From Qipengyuania marisflavi (GTDB lineage: Bacteria; Pseudomonadota; Alphaproteobacteria; Sphingomonadales; Sphingomonadaceae), in NCBI RefSeq assembly GCF_005884405.1, contig NZ_VCAO01000010.1:1-64000 (forward strand): DNA of 64,000 nucleotides, in the 5' to 3' direction. Below, piece after piece: positions 1 through 8,742 of this stretch. The position numbers and the translations under genes are program-made. The notes under the pieces are model-generated. The model searched no databases, was not told where the DNA came from, and saw nothing but the letters and a program-made list of their open reading frames with translations. Every line of letters starts with the position of its first letter. The first letter of the stretch is position 1.

Positions 1-255
1 GATTATCAAAAGATGCTGCAGGCTTACGGCCTGCGGCCATCGATGAGCGGCAAGGGTAATTGCTATGATAACGCCTCTGTCGAGACATTCTTCAAAAGCC
101 TGAAGGCGGAACTAATCTGGCGGCAGAGCTGGCCAACACGGCGACAAGCCGAGGCCGCCATCTTCCAGTACATCAACGGGTTCTACAATACCCGCCGCCG
201 CCATTCATATCTGGGCGGCATCAGCCCGCTCGCATTCGAAGCCAAAGTGGCATAA
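1..255 (+). CDS. IS3-family transposase OrfB, C-terminal part
   Basis: Only the last ~84 codons are present; the frame is open through the left window edge. The protein is the integrase-core (rve) half of an IS3 OrfB. It shows the MSGKGNCYDNA block followed by VETFFKSLKAE, which carries the catalytic glutamate of the DDE triad, and the family-typical ending YNTRRRHSYLGG-SPLAFE. It would normally be made by programmed -1 frameshifting between orfA and orfB; neither orfA nor the N-terminal DD residues can be seen here. Whether the whole element is intact cannot be judged. Confidence 0.9.
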   Translation, partial: DYQKMLQAYGLRPSMSGKGNCYDNASVETFFKSLKAELIWRQSWPTRRQAEAAIFQYINGFYNTRRRHSYLGGISPLAFEAKVA

Positions 256-292
256 TGAGATCAGTGACCGGCACAAAACCGTTACAAGTCCA
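1..292 (+). mobile_element. 3' end of an IS3-family insertion sequence
   Basis: The window opens inside an insertion sequence: the last third of an IS3-type transposase is followed by about 37 non-coding bases. The element probably ends near 292, where a sequence ending in GTTACAAGTCCA resembles an IS3-group terminal inverted repeat (roughly 269-292). Directly after it, codons of hsdM resume in frame, so this is the junction between the element and the gene it broke. The left end and any target-site duplication lie outside the window. The exact boundary is inferred from where hsdM similarity begins. Confidence 0.6.
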
Positions 293-303
293 GACCGCTC
301 CGG

Positions 304-861
304 ATGAAGATCGTGATCACGGAGGAAGGGTTCGACAGCCTCGGCACCGACAAGGCGTGGAACAAGCTGTCCGATACCCAAAAGGAAGCCTGGACTTCGG
401 CCCTCATCGCGCATGCCGGACAGGAACACGAATACGATTGGCTCGAACCCTTCGCCAAGTCCGCAGCGAAGAAGAACGCTTCGCTCGGCAAGGTTGGAAA
501 GCCGCTCATCAAGGTGTTCGTCGGCGCTTTCGGCGTGCGCGATCCCGATGTTGAGCCCGTGCGGGACGGGAAGGGCAACATCGTTCCCGATGACGGTCTG
601 ACCGATTTCGAGAACGTGCCGCTCGGCACCTCCATCGAGGACTACATGGATAGCGAGGTGTTGCCTTGGGCAGGCGATGCCTATGTCGATCAGAGCTACT
701 GCGATGACCAGGACGAAGGTGTCGGGATCGTCGGATACGAGATCAATTTTAATCGCTACTTCTATCAGTATCAGCCGCCGCGCGGTCTTGAAGAGATCGA
801 CGCTGATCTAAAAGCCGTTGAGGCAGACATCGCGGCGCTCTTGGACGAGGTGACGGAATGA
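304..861 (+). pseudogene. hsdM: Type I R-M methyltransferase subunit HsdM, C-terminal fragment
   Basis: The 185 residues match the C-terminal end of HsdM. They include the ENVPL...I-YM--EVLPWA-DA segment, the VGYEINFNRYFYQY block, and the closing PPR-LEEIDADLKAVEADIAALL helix that contacts HsdS. The N6-adenine methyltransferase core (F-G-G and NPPF motifs) is missing; a full HsdM is about 500 residues. The reading frame is open upstream only to a stop at 265, inside the IS end, so the gene was cut by the insertion. ATG 304 has no convincing ribosome-binding site. The stop overlaps the hsdS start by four bases, preserving the operon. Unless an intact methylase exists elsewhere, this fragment cannot methylate DNA. 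Confidence 0.82.
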
Positions 862-2123
862 CGCTCGCTCCTTACGCCGACTATCAACCTTCTCCTGCGG
901 GTTGGATCGGACAGATTCCAGCGCATTGGGACGTCGAGAGGATCAAGTTCAGCTTGTCCGAGAGGAGCAAGGTAATCGCAAGTGGGTTGCCCGCTGGAGC
1001 GATTAGCTATGGCCGGGTAGTTGAAAAGGATGGCGAGAAAATCCTGCCGGAAACGCTCGCTTCCTATCAAGAGGTTCGCGCCGGTGAGTTTCTAATCAAT
1101 CCCATCAATCTCAACTACGACTTAGTGAGTCTTCGCACAGCTCTGTCTGAGCTCAACGTAGTAGTCAGCCCTGCATACATTGTTCTTCGTGCCAATGAAG
1201 CGAAGTTAGATACCCGGTATGGCAAATACCTACTTCATATCTTCGACATTCGACATATGAAGACCTTGGGTGCAGGGATCCGACAAACGATAGGCTTCAG
1301 TGACATCGGCAACTGCAAGTGGGTCTTACCACCGTTAGATGAGCAGTCGCTAATCGCCGATTATATCGATCGGGAAACCTGCCGAATTGATGAACTTATC
1401 GTAAAAAAACAGGGGCTGGTCCAACTTCTCAAGGAAAAACGTGATGCAATGATTTCACGCATAGTGACAAAAGGACTAAATCCGTCGGGCGCAACAAGGT
1501 CAGCCAAAGCTTCTTGGTTGAGCGCCATCCCAAGGCATTGGTCGGAAGCGCCATTTTCCGCTGTTTCTGAAGAGCGTAAGACGAAAAATATGGGAATGCG
1601 GGAAAATAATCTTCTTTCCCTAAGCTATGGAAAAATCGTTCGCAAAGACATCAATACGAACGACGGCTTGTTGCCGGCATCTTTCGAAACCTATCAGATA
1701 ATTGAACGTGACGATGTCATTTTCCGTTTTACAGACTTGCAGAATGATAAGCGCAGTTTGCGATCAGCTATATCGACCGAAAGGGGTATAATCACATCTG
1801 CTTACTTAGCAGTTGCCTTGAAGGGGATCGTGCCTGCGTATTTCAATTACCTGATGCGCGCCTACGATCTGCATAAAGTGTTCTACGCAATGGGTGGGGG
1901 TCTTCGTCAGTCCTTGAATTACGATGACGTGAAGCGGATGCCTATCTTGCTTCCTACGAGGGACGAACAGATTGATATCATCAACATTCTTGATCGTGAA
2001 ACCGTGCGAATTGATAGCTTAGTTCAAAAGGTAACCAGCAGTATCGAACTGCTTCGTGAGCACCGCACCGCCCTCATCACCGCCGCCGTGACCGGCAAGA
2101 TCGACGTCAGGAATGCCGCATGA
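858..2123 (+). CDS. hsdS: Type I restriction-modification specificity subunit HsdS
   Basis: HsdS reads the bipartite recognition sequence for the type I methylase and restriction complex. The 421 residues have the expected layout: target-recognition domain 1 (about 10-160), a central conserved helix after PPLDEQSLIADYIDRET (about 165-215), target-recognition domain 2 (about 220-360), and a distal helix after PTRDEQIDIINILDRET (about 365-415). The two half-repeats are recognisable copies; each target domain carries an SYG-(V/I)V-KD...LP motif. The ATGA overlap with hsdM and with hsdR indicates translational coupling. The gene looks intact even though its partner hsdM is truncated. Confidence 0.93.
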   Translation: MTLAPYADYQPSPAGWIGQIPAHWDVERIKFSLSERSKVIASGLPAGAISYGRVVEKDGEKILPETLASYQEVRAGEFLINPINLNYDLVSLRTALSELNVVVSPAYIVLRANEAKLDTRYGKYLLHIFDIRHMKTLGAGIRQTIGFSDIGNCKWVLPPLDEQSLIADYIDRETCRIDELIVKKQGLVQLLKEKRDAMISRIVTKGLNPSGATRSAKASWLSAIPRHWSEAPFSAVSEERKTKNMGMRENNLLSLSYGKIVRKDINTNDGLLPASFETYQIIERDDVIFRFTDLQNDKRSLRSAISTERGIITSAYLAVALKGIVPAYFNYLMRAYDLHKVFYAMGGGLRQSLNYDDVKRMPILLPTRDEQIDIINILDRETVRIDSLVQKVTSSIELLREHRTALITAAVTGKIDVRNAA

Positions 2124-5100
2124 GCGACCTTCACCACGAAAAGCACCTCGAAGCCTATATCGTCGACAAACTCGACAAGCAGGGCTGGCTCGTTGGTGTG
2201 TCGTCCGAATACGACAAGGACTTCGCGCTCTACACCGACGACCTCGTCGAATGGATTAAGGAAACGCAACCGGCCAAGTGGGACAAGCTCGTCGCACTGA
2301 ACGGAGACAATGCCCTCAAGGTGCTGAACAATCGGCTCGACCAAGCGCTGGAAAAGCACGGGACCGTCCAGATCCTGCGCCGCGGGTTCGACATCGCTGG
2401 CTGTGGCCACATCGACGTGAGCGAGGCGGCGCCGGAGGATCAACGCAATCAAGATGTGGTCGCCCGCTATGCAGCGAACCGGCTGCGCGTGGTCCCGCAA
2501 CTTCGATATCACCACAGCGTGGACTATGAGATCGACCTCGTCTTCTTCATCAACGGATTGCCGGTCGCCACGGTCGAACTGAAGACCGATTTCGTCCAGT
2601 CGGCGGAAGCGGCAAAGCAGCAATATCGAGAAGACCGTCTCCCGGTCGATCCTCGCACGAAGCGCAAGGAGCCGCTGCTCACGTTCAAACGCGGCGCCGT
2701 GGTTCATTTTGCAATGTCCGATAGCGAAATTTGGATGGCTACCAAGCTGGCCGGCGATAACACCTTCTTCCTGCCTTTCAATCAGGGTCATGCTGGACGC
2801 GCTGGCAATCCCTCACGGGAAGATGGCGAATACCCTGTTGGTTACCTTTGGGAGCAAGTTCTGCAGCGCGATGCATGGCTGCGTATTTTCCATAGCTTTG
2901 TCTATGTTGAGAAGAAGGACGTGGTCGATCTTAAGGGTAATTGGACCAAGAAAGAAACGCTCATCTTCCCCCGCTTCCATCAATGGTCTGCGGTGAACAA
3001 GATGATAGCAGACGCCAAGGTAAATGGCCCAGGCCAGGCATACCTTTGTGAGCACAGCGCCGGATCCGGCAAGACGTCGACCATCGCTTGGACAGCGCAT
3101 GATCTCGTCAAGCTACGGCAAGACGACGGCACGCCGATCTTTGATGCCGCTATCATTGTGACCGATCGCAATATTCTCGACAGCCAGCTGCAGGACGCCG
3201 TCCAGCAGATCGACCATCAGGACGGCCTCATCGCAGCAATCGACCGTGAGACGAGTTCGAAATCGAAAAGCGAACAGCTTACTGGAGCGTTGCTCAAGGG
3301 CGTGCCAATCATCGTTGTTACGATCCAGACGTTCCCATACGCAATGGAAGCAATCTTGACCGAGAAGTCGCTCAAGGAAAAGAATTTCGCGGTCATCATC
3401 GATGAAGCACATAATTCGCAGACAGGCTCAACGGCTTCAAAGCTCCAGGCGACCCTTGCGTTGAGCTCGAAATATTCGATGGACAAAATGACCATCGAAG
3501 ACCTTCTGACTGAAATTCAGAACTCACGAGCGAGACCCAAAAACATTTCGCAGTTTGCCTTTACGGCGACGCCGAAGCATTCAACCTTGATGTTGTTCGG
3601 CCGGCCTGAAGACCCGTCTAAGCCGATGGACGACGACAACCAACCGGTGTCCTTCCACAAATATCCAATGCGCCAGGCGATCGATGAAGGTTTCATCCGG
3701 GATGTTCTGGAGGGCTACATTCCCTATAAGACGGCATTCAATCTCGGCAAGGATATGGTCGATGACAAGCGCGTTGACGGCAAGGCTGCGAAGCGCGCTT
3801 TAGCCAAATGGATGTCCCTCCACCCGACGAATGTGACCCAAAAAGTCCAGTTCATCATGGAGCACTTTTCCAAGAACGTGGCCCAGCTACTAGACGGCAA
3901 AGCTAAGGCAATGGTCGTAACCAGCTCTAGGGCGGCCGCTGTGCGCTACAAGAAGGCTTTCGACGCGTTCATTGAGAAGAACCCACAATACAGTGACGTT
4001 CACACGCTGGTGGCCTTCTCGGGCAAACTGACCGGCAAAGAGATTATGCACGACAGCGATGGTTCTGGAGTTGGCGAGCAGCTAATCGTTGATGACGAGG
4101 ATGAATTTACCGAAGCATCCATGAACCCGGCGGTTCGCGGTCAGGATTTGCGCCTTGCATTCGACCGGCCGGAATACCGCGTCATGCTCGTGGCGAACAA
4201 ATTTCAGACGGGATTCGATCAACCCAAGCTGGTCGCGATGTATATCGATAAGAAGATCGCCAATGAGGTCGAGATCGTCCAAACCTTCTCCCGTCTCAAT
4301 CGTATGTTCCCCGGCAAGAACCGAACGTTCGTTATCGATTTCGTCAACGATCCTGTTGCGGTGCGCGCGGCCTTTGCCAAATACGACGACGGCGCCAAAA
4401 TCGAGGAAGTGCAGGATCTGAACGTCATTTACGAGATGCGCGATCAGCTTGATGAGGCGCGCATCTATCATGATAGTCATTTGGAAACGTTCAAAATTGC
4501 AAGGTTCCGCACTGCAAAGGCAATCGTGTCGAGCAAAGGTGCTCAGCATAAAGACCTCTTTGCTGCGACACAGGAGCCGACAGAGACTTACAACTCCATG
4601 CTTAAGAATGCGCGGCGAGAAGTTCAGGCAGCTGAGGTAGAATATCAAAATGCGAAGGAAAAAGGCGACGAAGACGGCCAGAAGGGTGCCGATCATCGCA
4701 AAGAGCAGGCGTCGATACAGATTGGCGGTCTGACGGACTTTAAGGCAGGGCTGGCGCGGTTCGCACGGACCTATGCCTACATTTCACAGCTGGTAGAGCT
4801 GGGCGATCCAGAGCTGGAAAATTACGCCACGTTCGCGAAACTTTTGGCAGAGCGTCTAGACGGTGTTCCGCCCGAAGCTGTTGATCTCAGGGGCATCACT
4901 CTGACCGGTTTTGAGATCAAGGATCGAGATGACACTGGAAGTGGGCCTTTCGATCCGGAAGAAAACATCGCCTTGAAGCCCGTCGGCGCTGGCGGTTCGC
5001 CAATGCCAGGAAGCAAGTCAGTTTATCTGCAGGAAATCATCAAACGATTGAACAGCCTGTTTGGTGAGGCAGCGCCGCTTCGCGATCAAGCGCATTTTGT

Positions 5101-5359
5101 GAACCAGATCGCTTCAATCGCTCAAGAGAACGAAACTGTGATGGCTCAGGTAAAACAGAGCGACAAGCAGCTTGCCATGAAAGGCAATTTGCCAGGGTCC
5201 GTGGAAAATGCAGTCAGCCGGTCGCTAACATCAAACAAGAGCTTGGCTTCACTGCTGCTCAAAGAAGACCGTCAGGCAATGGGCATCCTGACCAACATTA
5301 TCTACGACATTCTCAAGTCTGGCGACAAGCTGGATACCGACGCTCTCGATCTTGATTAA
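2120..5359 (+). CDS. hsdR: Type I restriction enzyme motor/nuclease subunit HsdR
   Basis: HsdR translocates DNA and cleaves it at a distance from the recognition site. The 1079-residue protein has an N-terminal PD-(D/E)xK nuclease (EIDLVFF near residue 138, VELKT near 153), then a superfamily 2 motor. The motor shows Walker A AGSGKTS near 313-319, DEAH in VIIDEAHNSQ near 427, motif III FTATP near 481, a KFQTGFDQP segment near 695 and QTFSRLNR near 722. The length is normal for the family and no frame disruption is visible. It starts in a 4-base overlap with hsdS. With hsdM broken, free nuclease subunit should be harmless alone because the R subunit needs M2S to bind DNA. Confidence 0.95.
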   Translation: MSDLHHEKHLEAYIVDKLDKQGWLVGVSSEYDKDFALYTDDLVEWIKETQPAKWDKLVALNGDNALKVLNNRLDQALEKHGTVQILRRGFDIAGCGHIDVSEAAPEDQRNQDVVARYAANRLRVVPQLRYHHSVDYEIDLVFFINGLPVATVELKTDFVQSAEAAKQQYREDRLPVDPRTKRKEPLLTFKRGAVVHFAMSDSEIWMATKLAGDNTFFLPFNQGHAGRAGNPSREDGEYPVGYLWEQVLQRDAWLRIFHSFVYVEKKDVVDLKGNWTKKETLIFPRFHQWSAVNKMIADAKVNGPGQAYLCEHSAGSGKTSTIAWTAHDLVKLRQDDGTPIFDAAIIVTDRNILDSQLQDAVQQIDHQDGLIAAIDRETSSKSKSEQLTGALLKGVPIIVVTIQTFPYAMEAILTEKSLKEKNFAVIIDEAHNSQTGSTASKLQATLALSSKYSMDKMTIEDLLTEIQNSRARPKNISQFAFTATPKHSTLMLFGRPEDPSKPMDDDNQPVSFHKYPMRQAIDEGFIRDVLEGYIPYKTAFNLGKDMVDDKRVDGKAAKRALAKWMSLHPTNVTQKVQFIMEHFSKNVAQLLDGKAKAMVVTSSRAAAVRYKKAFDAFIEKNPQYSDVHTLVAFSGKLTGKEIMHDSDGSGVGEQLIVDDEDEFTEASMNPAVRGQDLRLAFDRPEYRVMLVANKFQTGFDQPKLVAMYIDKKIANEVEIVQTFSRLNRMFPGKNRTFVIDFVNDPVAVRAAFAKYDDGAKIEEVQDLNVIYEMRDQLDEARIYHDSHLETFKIARFRTAKAIVSSKGAQHKDLFAATQEPTETYNSMLKNARREVQAAEVEYQNAKEKGDEDGQKGADHRKEQASIQIGGLTDFKAGLARFARTYAYISQLVELGDPELENYATFAKLLAERLDGVPPEAVDLRGITLTGFEIKDRDDTGSGPFDPEENIALKPVGAGGSPMPGSKSVYLQEIIKRLNSLFGEAAPLRDQAHFVNQIASIAQENETVMAQVKQSDKQLAMKGNLPGSVENAVSRSLTSNKSLASLLLKEDRQAMGILTNIIYDILKSGDKLDTDALDLD

Positions 5360-5370
5360 GGTCCAAGTTC

Positions 5371-6459
5371 ATGGGCGAAAGTAAGACCTTGATTGGCAAC
5401 GATGGCAAAGTGCTCGTCTTCAGTGTCGAGGATTTTGTCGAGCGTATCTGTAACAGCAAAAGCTGCTTTGTATGCGGAGCACAACCTGGCACGACCTCCT
5501 TCAATGACGAACACGTCATTCCGAACTGGCTGTTGAAGCGGTTCAATCTATTCGGGAAGAGCATCACTCTCCCCAACGGCGAGCAGCATCGTTATGGCAC
5601 CTATAAGATGAAATGCTGTGCTAATTGTAACAGCCTTCTCGGCGAGTCTCTCGAGCAGCCAACCAGTGAAATGCTATCAGGGGGATTCGACGGAATAAAC
5701 CTGCAGCTGATGGATCCTGTCTATGGCTCCCTGAGGAGGAAAGCTCTCTACGTCTGGTTATGTTTGCTCTTCATAAAGACGCACCTAAAGGACAAGGAAC
5801 TTCAACAGCATCTGGATCCTCGCATTGGCTCACAAAAGATAGCTGACCAATACGTCTGGCAGATGTTGCACCACATTCACTGTGTAGCGCGGTTCCCATA
5901 TGTTGGAGGAGAGATCTGCTCGGAATTGATTGGCACCATGGCTTGGTTTCGCATCCAGGACGATATGGTTGCTGATGAATTTGACTATTTCGACCTGACC
6001 TATGACAGCACAATTGTGCTCAGAATTGGTGATATTGGTATTGTCGCTGTGCTCACCGACGCTGGAAAATGCAGCTTAATGCTGCGGGATGTCCTGTCGG
6101 AGGTGCGCGGCAAAACTTTAACGATGGTCCAATTGAGAGAGCTTGGAGCGAGGCTTGCACTTGCGAACCGGCAGCTGCTCAATAAGCCTCACTTCTATAC
6201 AGCGGTAGATCGCCGCCAAGAGCCGCCAAGAGTGGCAATCTGTGTGCAACCCGATCCTACTCTTGAGTGTGAAGATTTAGACGCTGAGCAGCTTGGAGAG
6301 ATAATGGCCTTTGCCCTGCAGAATTTCATGGGAAACCTTCAGGTCAACGACACAAACTCACCAGAAGACGTGGCCGCTGAAATCCTGAAGGGTCAAACTA
6401 GCTTCATTCTCGATGAAGAAATGCGTTTCATGAATCGGATCATCGCCAAGCCAGCGTAA
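5371..6459 (+). CDS. HNH-like zinc-binding protein appended to the R-M operon
   Basis: A 362-residue protein of unknown role lies 11 bp behind hsdR in the same direction, so it is probably co-transcribed. Its first ~90 residues look like an HNH/treble-clef nuclease module: CFVCG near residue 31-35, then NDEHVIPNWLLKRF, then CCANCNSLLG near 75-84. This gives the CxxC...H...CxxCN pattern of HNH domains. The rest (about 100-362) has no motif I recognise and may be a sensor or DNA-binding region. An additional restriction or defence nuclease is a reasonable inference from position, but the substrate is unknown. The G+C is lower than in the core genes beyond the tRNA. Confidence 0.6.
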   Translation: MGESKTLIGNDGKVLVFSVEDFVERICNSKSCFVCGAQPGTTSFNDEHVIPNWLLKRFNLFGKSITLPNGEQHRYGTYKMKCCANCNSLLGESLEQPTSEMLSGGFDGINLQLMDPVYGSLRRKALYVWLCLLFIKTHLKDKELQQHLDPRIGSQKIADQYVWQMLHHIHCVARFPYVGGEICSELIGTMAWFRIQDDMVADEFDYFDLTYDSTIVLRIGDIGIVAVLTDAGKCSLMLRDVLSEVRGKTLTMVQLRELGARLALANRQLLNKPHFYTAVDRRQEPPRVAICVQPDPTLECEDLDAEQLGEIMAFALQNFMGNLQVNDTNSPEDVAAEILKGQTSFILDEEMRFMNRIIAKPA

Positions 6460-6521
6460 ACCGAAAAGAGCTGCCTACCCCGCATCGGGATTGGTTCCTT
6501 TGCGCCATAATGTCGGAGAAA

Positions 6522-6595
6522 TGGATGCCCCGTGAGGATTCGAACCTCAATAGACGGAGTCAGAGTCCGTAGTCTTACCGTTAGACGACGGGGCA
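6522..6595 (-). tRNA. tRNA-Gln (anticodon CTG)
   Basis: Read on the minus strand, a complete cloverleaf can be folded. The acceptor stem TGCCCCG pairs with CGGGGCA, with the U1-A72 pair typical of glutamine tRNAs. The anticodon stem ACGGA/TCCGT carries a loop with CTG at positions 34-36, the T loop is GTTCGAATC, and an encoded CCA lies at 6522-6524. The 3' end points at the R-M island on the left, the orientation in which tRNA genes serve as integration sites. The discriminator base reads as U. Confidence 0.95.
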
Positions 6596-6808
6596 TCAGC
6601 CATACGGGCGGGTGCGCGCGGGGGGCGCGGCCTGTCCGGCAGAGGACGGCCATCTAGTTTCGCACGGCCCCAAGGTCAAGTCTGGTCGTTAACCCGCCTG
6701 CCCCCTGCCATGCCTGCGCCCTTGCCCCGCGCGCGCATGCTCTGTAGCATCGCCGCCAAGTCCCCGCGCCGGTGGTTGCGCGGGAGGAATAAACAGAAAG
6801 TGATAGTG

Positions 6809-8005
6809 ATGGCGGATGTTTTTCCGCCGGACGGTAACAGGAAGACCGGTACAAAACGGGGCGACAAGTCCGGCAAGGTAGCCGATTTCCGCTACAAACG
6901 TCCCCACCGGCCCGAACGACGCCAACATGATGCGCTGGCCGATCTGCGGCGGCGGGATATGCAATCTGGCGGCCATACGGCTGCCCCGAAACGGCGTCAG
7001 GCCTATGCCGCGCTGGATCTGGGTACCAACAATTGCCGCCTGCTGATCGCCCGGCCCGAGGGTGAAAACTTCACCGTTATCGATGCTTTCAGCCGCGTGG
7101 TGCGGCTGGGCGAAGGGCTGTCCGCCAGCGGCCGCCTGTCTGACGAATCGATGGAGCGGACGCTGGCAGCGCTGCACGTCTGCGCTGAAAAACTGCGCCG
7201 CCGCAATGTCCATCTGGCGCGTTCGGTCGCCACCGAAGCCTGTCGCCGCGCGTCGAACGGGGCCGCGTTTATTGAACGGGTGCGCGAAGAAACCGGTATC
7301 GCGCTCGACATCATCAGCGCGCAGGAAGAGGCGCGGCTGGCGGTGCTGGGCTGTCACATTCTGCTGGAAGACGGCGTAGGCCCGGCGGTGATCTTCGATA
7401 TCGGCGGCGGCTCCACCGAATTGGTGCTGATCGAACCGGGTGGCCCGGTGCCGCGTATTCTTGACTGGCTGAGCGTGCCGTGGGGTGTGGTTTCGCTGAC
7501 CGATACGGTGGACGGTTCGGACGAGACCGAACAGACAAGGCTGGAACGTTACCGCCAGATGCGGCGCACTGTGTCGGACAGTTTTGCCCCCTTTGCCGAA
7601 CGCATTCGCGACACTGCGCGGGAGGCGGATACGATCCGCCTGCTGGGCACCAGCGGCACCGTCACCACGCTGGCCAGCCTGCATCTGGAGCTGCCGCAAT
7701 ATGACCGGCGCGCGGTTGACGGATTGATCGTGCCGGCGGTGTCGATGCGTGATATCTCCGCCAAGCTGTCACGGATGAGCGGGCCGGATCGCCGCCAATT
7801 GCCGTGTATCGGTGATGACCGGTCGAATTTGGTCGTCGCGGGCTGCGCAATCCTGGAATCGATTCTCGACATCTGGCCATCGCCCACATTGGGGGTGGCC
7901 GACCGGGGCATCCGTGAGGGTATCCTGCGCAGCCTGATGGCCGCCGATGTCGAAGGCGAGCGGAGCCGCGCCGCGTTGCAGCGGATGCGAGAACAGGATG
8001 TTTAA
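6809..8005 (+). CDS. ppx: Exopolyphosphatase / pppGpp phosphatase family (Ppx/GppA)
   Basis: A member of the ASKHA-fold Ppx/GppA family that hydrolyses polyphosphate or pppGpp. Visible family signatures are AALDLGTNNCRLLIA (phosphate 1 loop), a VATEACR block, VIFDIGGGSTELVLI (phosphate 2 loop) and LLGTSGTVTTLAS. A basic, low-complexity N-terminal tail of about 65 residues precedes the fold. The start is uncertain: ATG 6809 is chosen, but an in-frame GTG at 6800 lies nearer a GGAGG at 6783. The downstream rlmE gene starts on the next base, so the pair forms an operon. Which of the two substrates is preferred cannot be told from the sequence. Confidence 0.88.
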   Translation: MADVFPPDGNRKTGTKRGDKSGKVADFRYKRPHRPERRQHDALADLRRRDMQSGGHTAAPKRRQAYAALDLGTNNCRLLIARPEGENFTVIDAFSRVVRLGEGLSASGRLSDESMERTLAALHVCAEKLRRRNVHLARSVATEACRRASNGAAFIERVREETGIALDIISAQEEARLAVLGCHILLEDGVGPAVIFDIGGGSTELVLIEPGGPVPRILDWLSVPWGVVSLTDTVDGSDETEQTRLERYRQMRRTVSDSFAPFAERIRDTAREADTIRLLGTSGTVTTLASLHLELPQYDRRAVDGLIVPAVSMRDISAKLSRMSGPDRRQLPCIGDDRSNLVVAGCAILESILDIWPSPTLGVADRGIREGILRSLMAADVEGERSRAALQRMREQDV

Positions 8006-8677
8006 GTGAGCAGATCAGGCAAAGACCGCGACACGCGGGTAAAGACCGCGAAAAAGCGCACCGCATCCTCCACCCGCTGGTTGCAGCGGCAGCTTAACGA
8101 TCCTTACGTCAAGCAGGCGAAGGCCGACGGCTATCGCAGCCGCGCGGCGTATAAGCTGAGCGAACTGGACGACAAATATTCGCTGCTGAAAGGCGTCACC
8201 CGCGTGGTCGATCTGGGCATAGCGCCGGGCGGCTGGGCGCAAGTGGTGCGCAAGCGCGCCCCCAAGGCGGCGATTGTCGGGATCGATCTGCTGCCTACGG
8301 AACCCATCGACGGCGTCACCATTTTCGAGATGGATTTCCTCGACGATGCTGCACCCGCCCTGCTGGAAGAGGCGCTGGGCGGACCGCCCGAACTGGTGCT
8401 GAGCGATATGGCGGCCAACACTGTGGGGCACAAACAGACCGACCATTTGCGTACAATGGGGCTGGTGGAAGCAGGCGCATGGTTTGCCATCGAAACACTG
8501 GCGCCGGGCGGGACCTATCTTGCCAAGGTGCTGGCGGGCGGCACCGACACCGCGCTGTTGACGCTGCTCAAGACGCATTTTCGCAGCGTGAAGCACGCCA
8601 AGCCGCCTGCCAGCCGCAAGGACAGCAGCGAATGGTATGTCATCGCCGCAGGCTTCAAGGGCCGCGCTGAGGGATAG
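8006..8677 (+). CDS. rlmE: 23S rRNA (uridine-2552-2'-O) methyltransferase RlmE
   Basis: RlmE (FtsJ/RrmJ) methylates U2552 of 23S rRNA on the 50S subunit using S-adenosylmethionine. The 223 residues show the SAM-binding loop VVDLGIAPGGWAQV and the K-D-K-E catalytic tetrad: Lys in SRAAYKL, Asp in LVLSDMAAN, Lys in YLAKVLAGG and Glu in SSEWYVIA. The basic N-terminus is usual for alphaproteobacterial copies. Translation starts at GTG 8006, immediately after the ppx stop, implying coupling. A hairpin terminator follows. Confidence 0.95.
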   Translation: MSRSGKDRDTRVKTAKKRTASSTRWLQRQLNDPYVKQAKADGYRSRAAYKLSELDDKYSLLKGVTRVVDLGIAPGGWAQVVRKRAPKAAIVGIDLLPTEPIDGVTIFEMDFLDDAAPALLEEALGGPPELVLSDMAANTVGHKQTDHLRTMGLVEAGAWFAIETLAPGGTYLAKVLAGGTDTALLTLLKTHFRSVKHAKPPASRKDSSEWYVIAAGFKGRAEG

Positions 8678-8690
8678 CAGGCAAAGAAAA

Positions 8691-8708
8691 GCCCCGCTGA
8701 AGCGAGGC
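8691..8708. terminator. Bidirectional hairpin between rlmE and the cytochrome c gene
   Basis: GCCCCGCT-GA-AGCGAGGC forms an eight-position stem with one mismatch. On the minus strand it is followed by TTTTCTTT, and on the plus strand by CTTTCG. It lies between two convergent genes and could end both transcripts. Confidence 0.7.
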
Positions 8709-8742
8709 CTTTCGACTCACATAAGCATTGGCTGGTCGGAGA

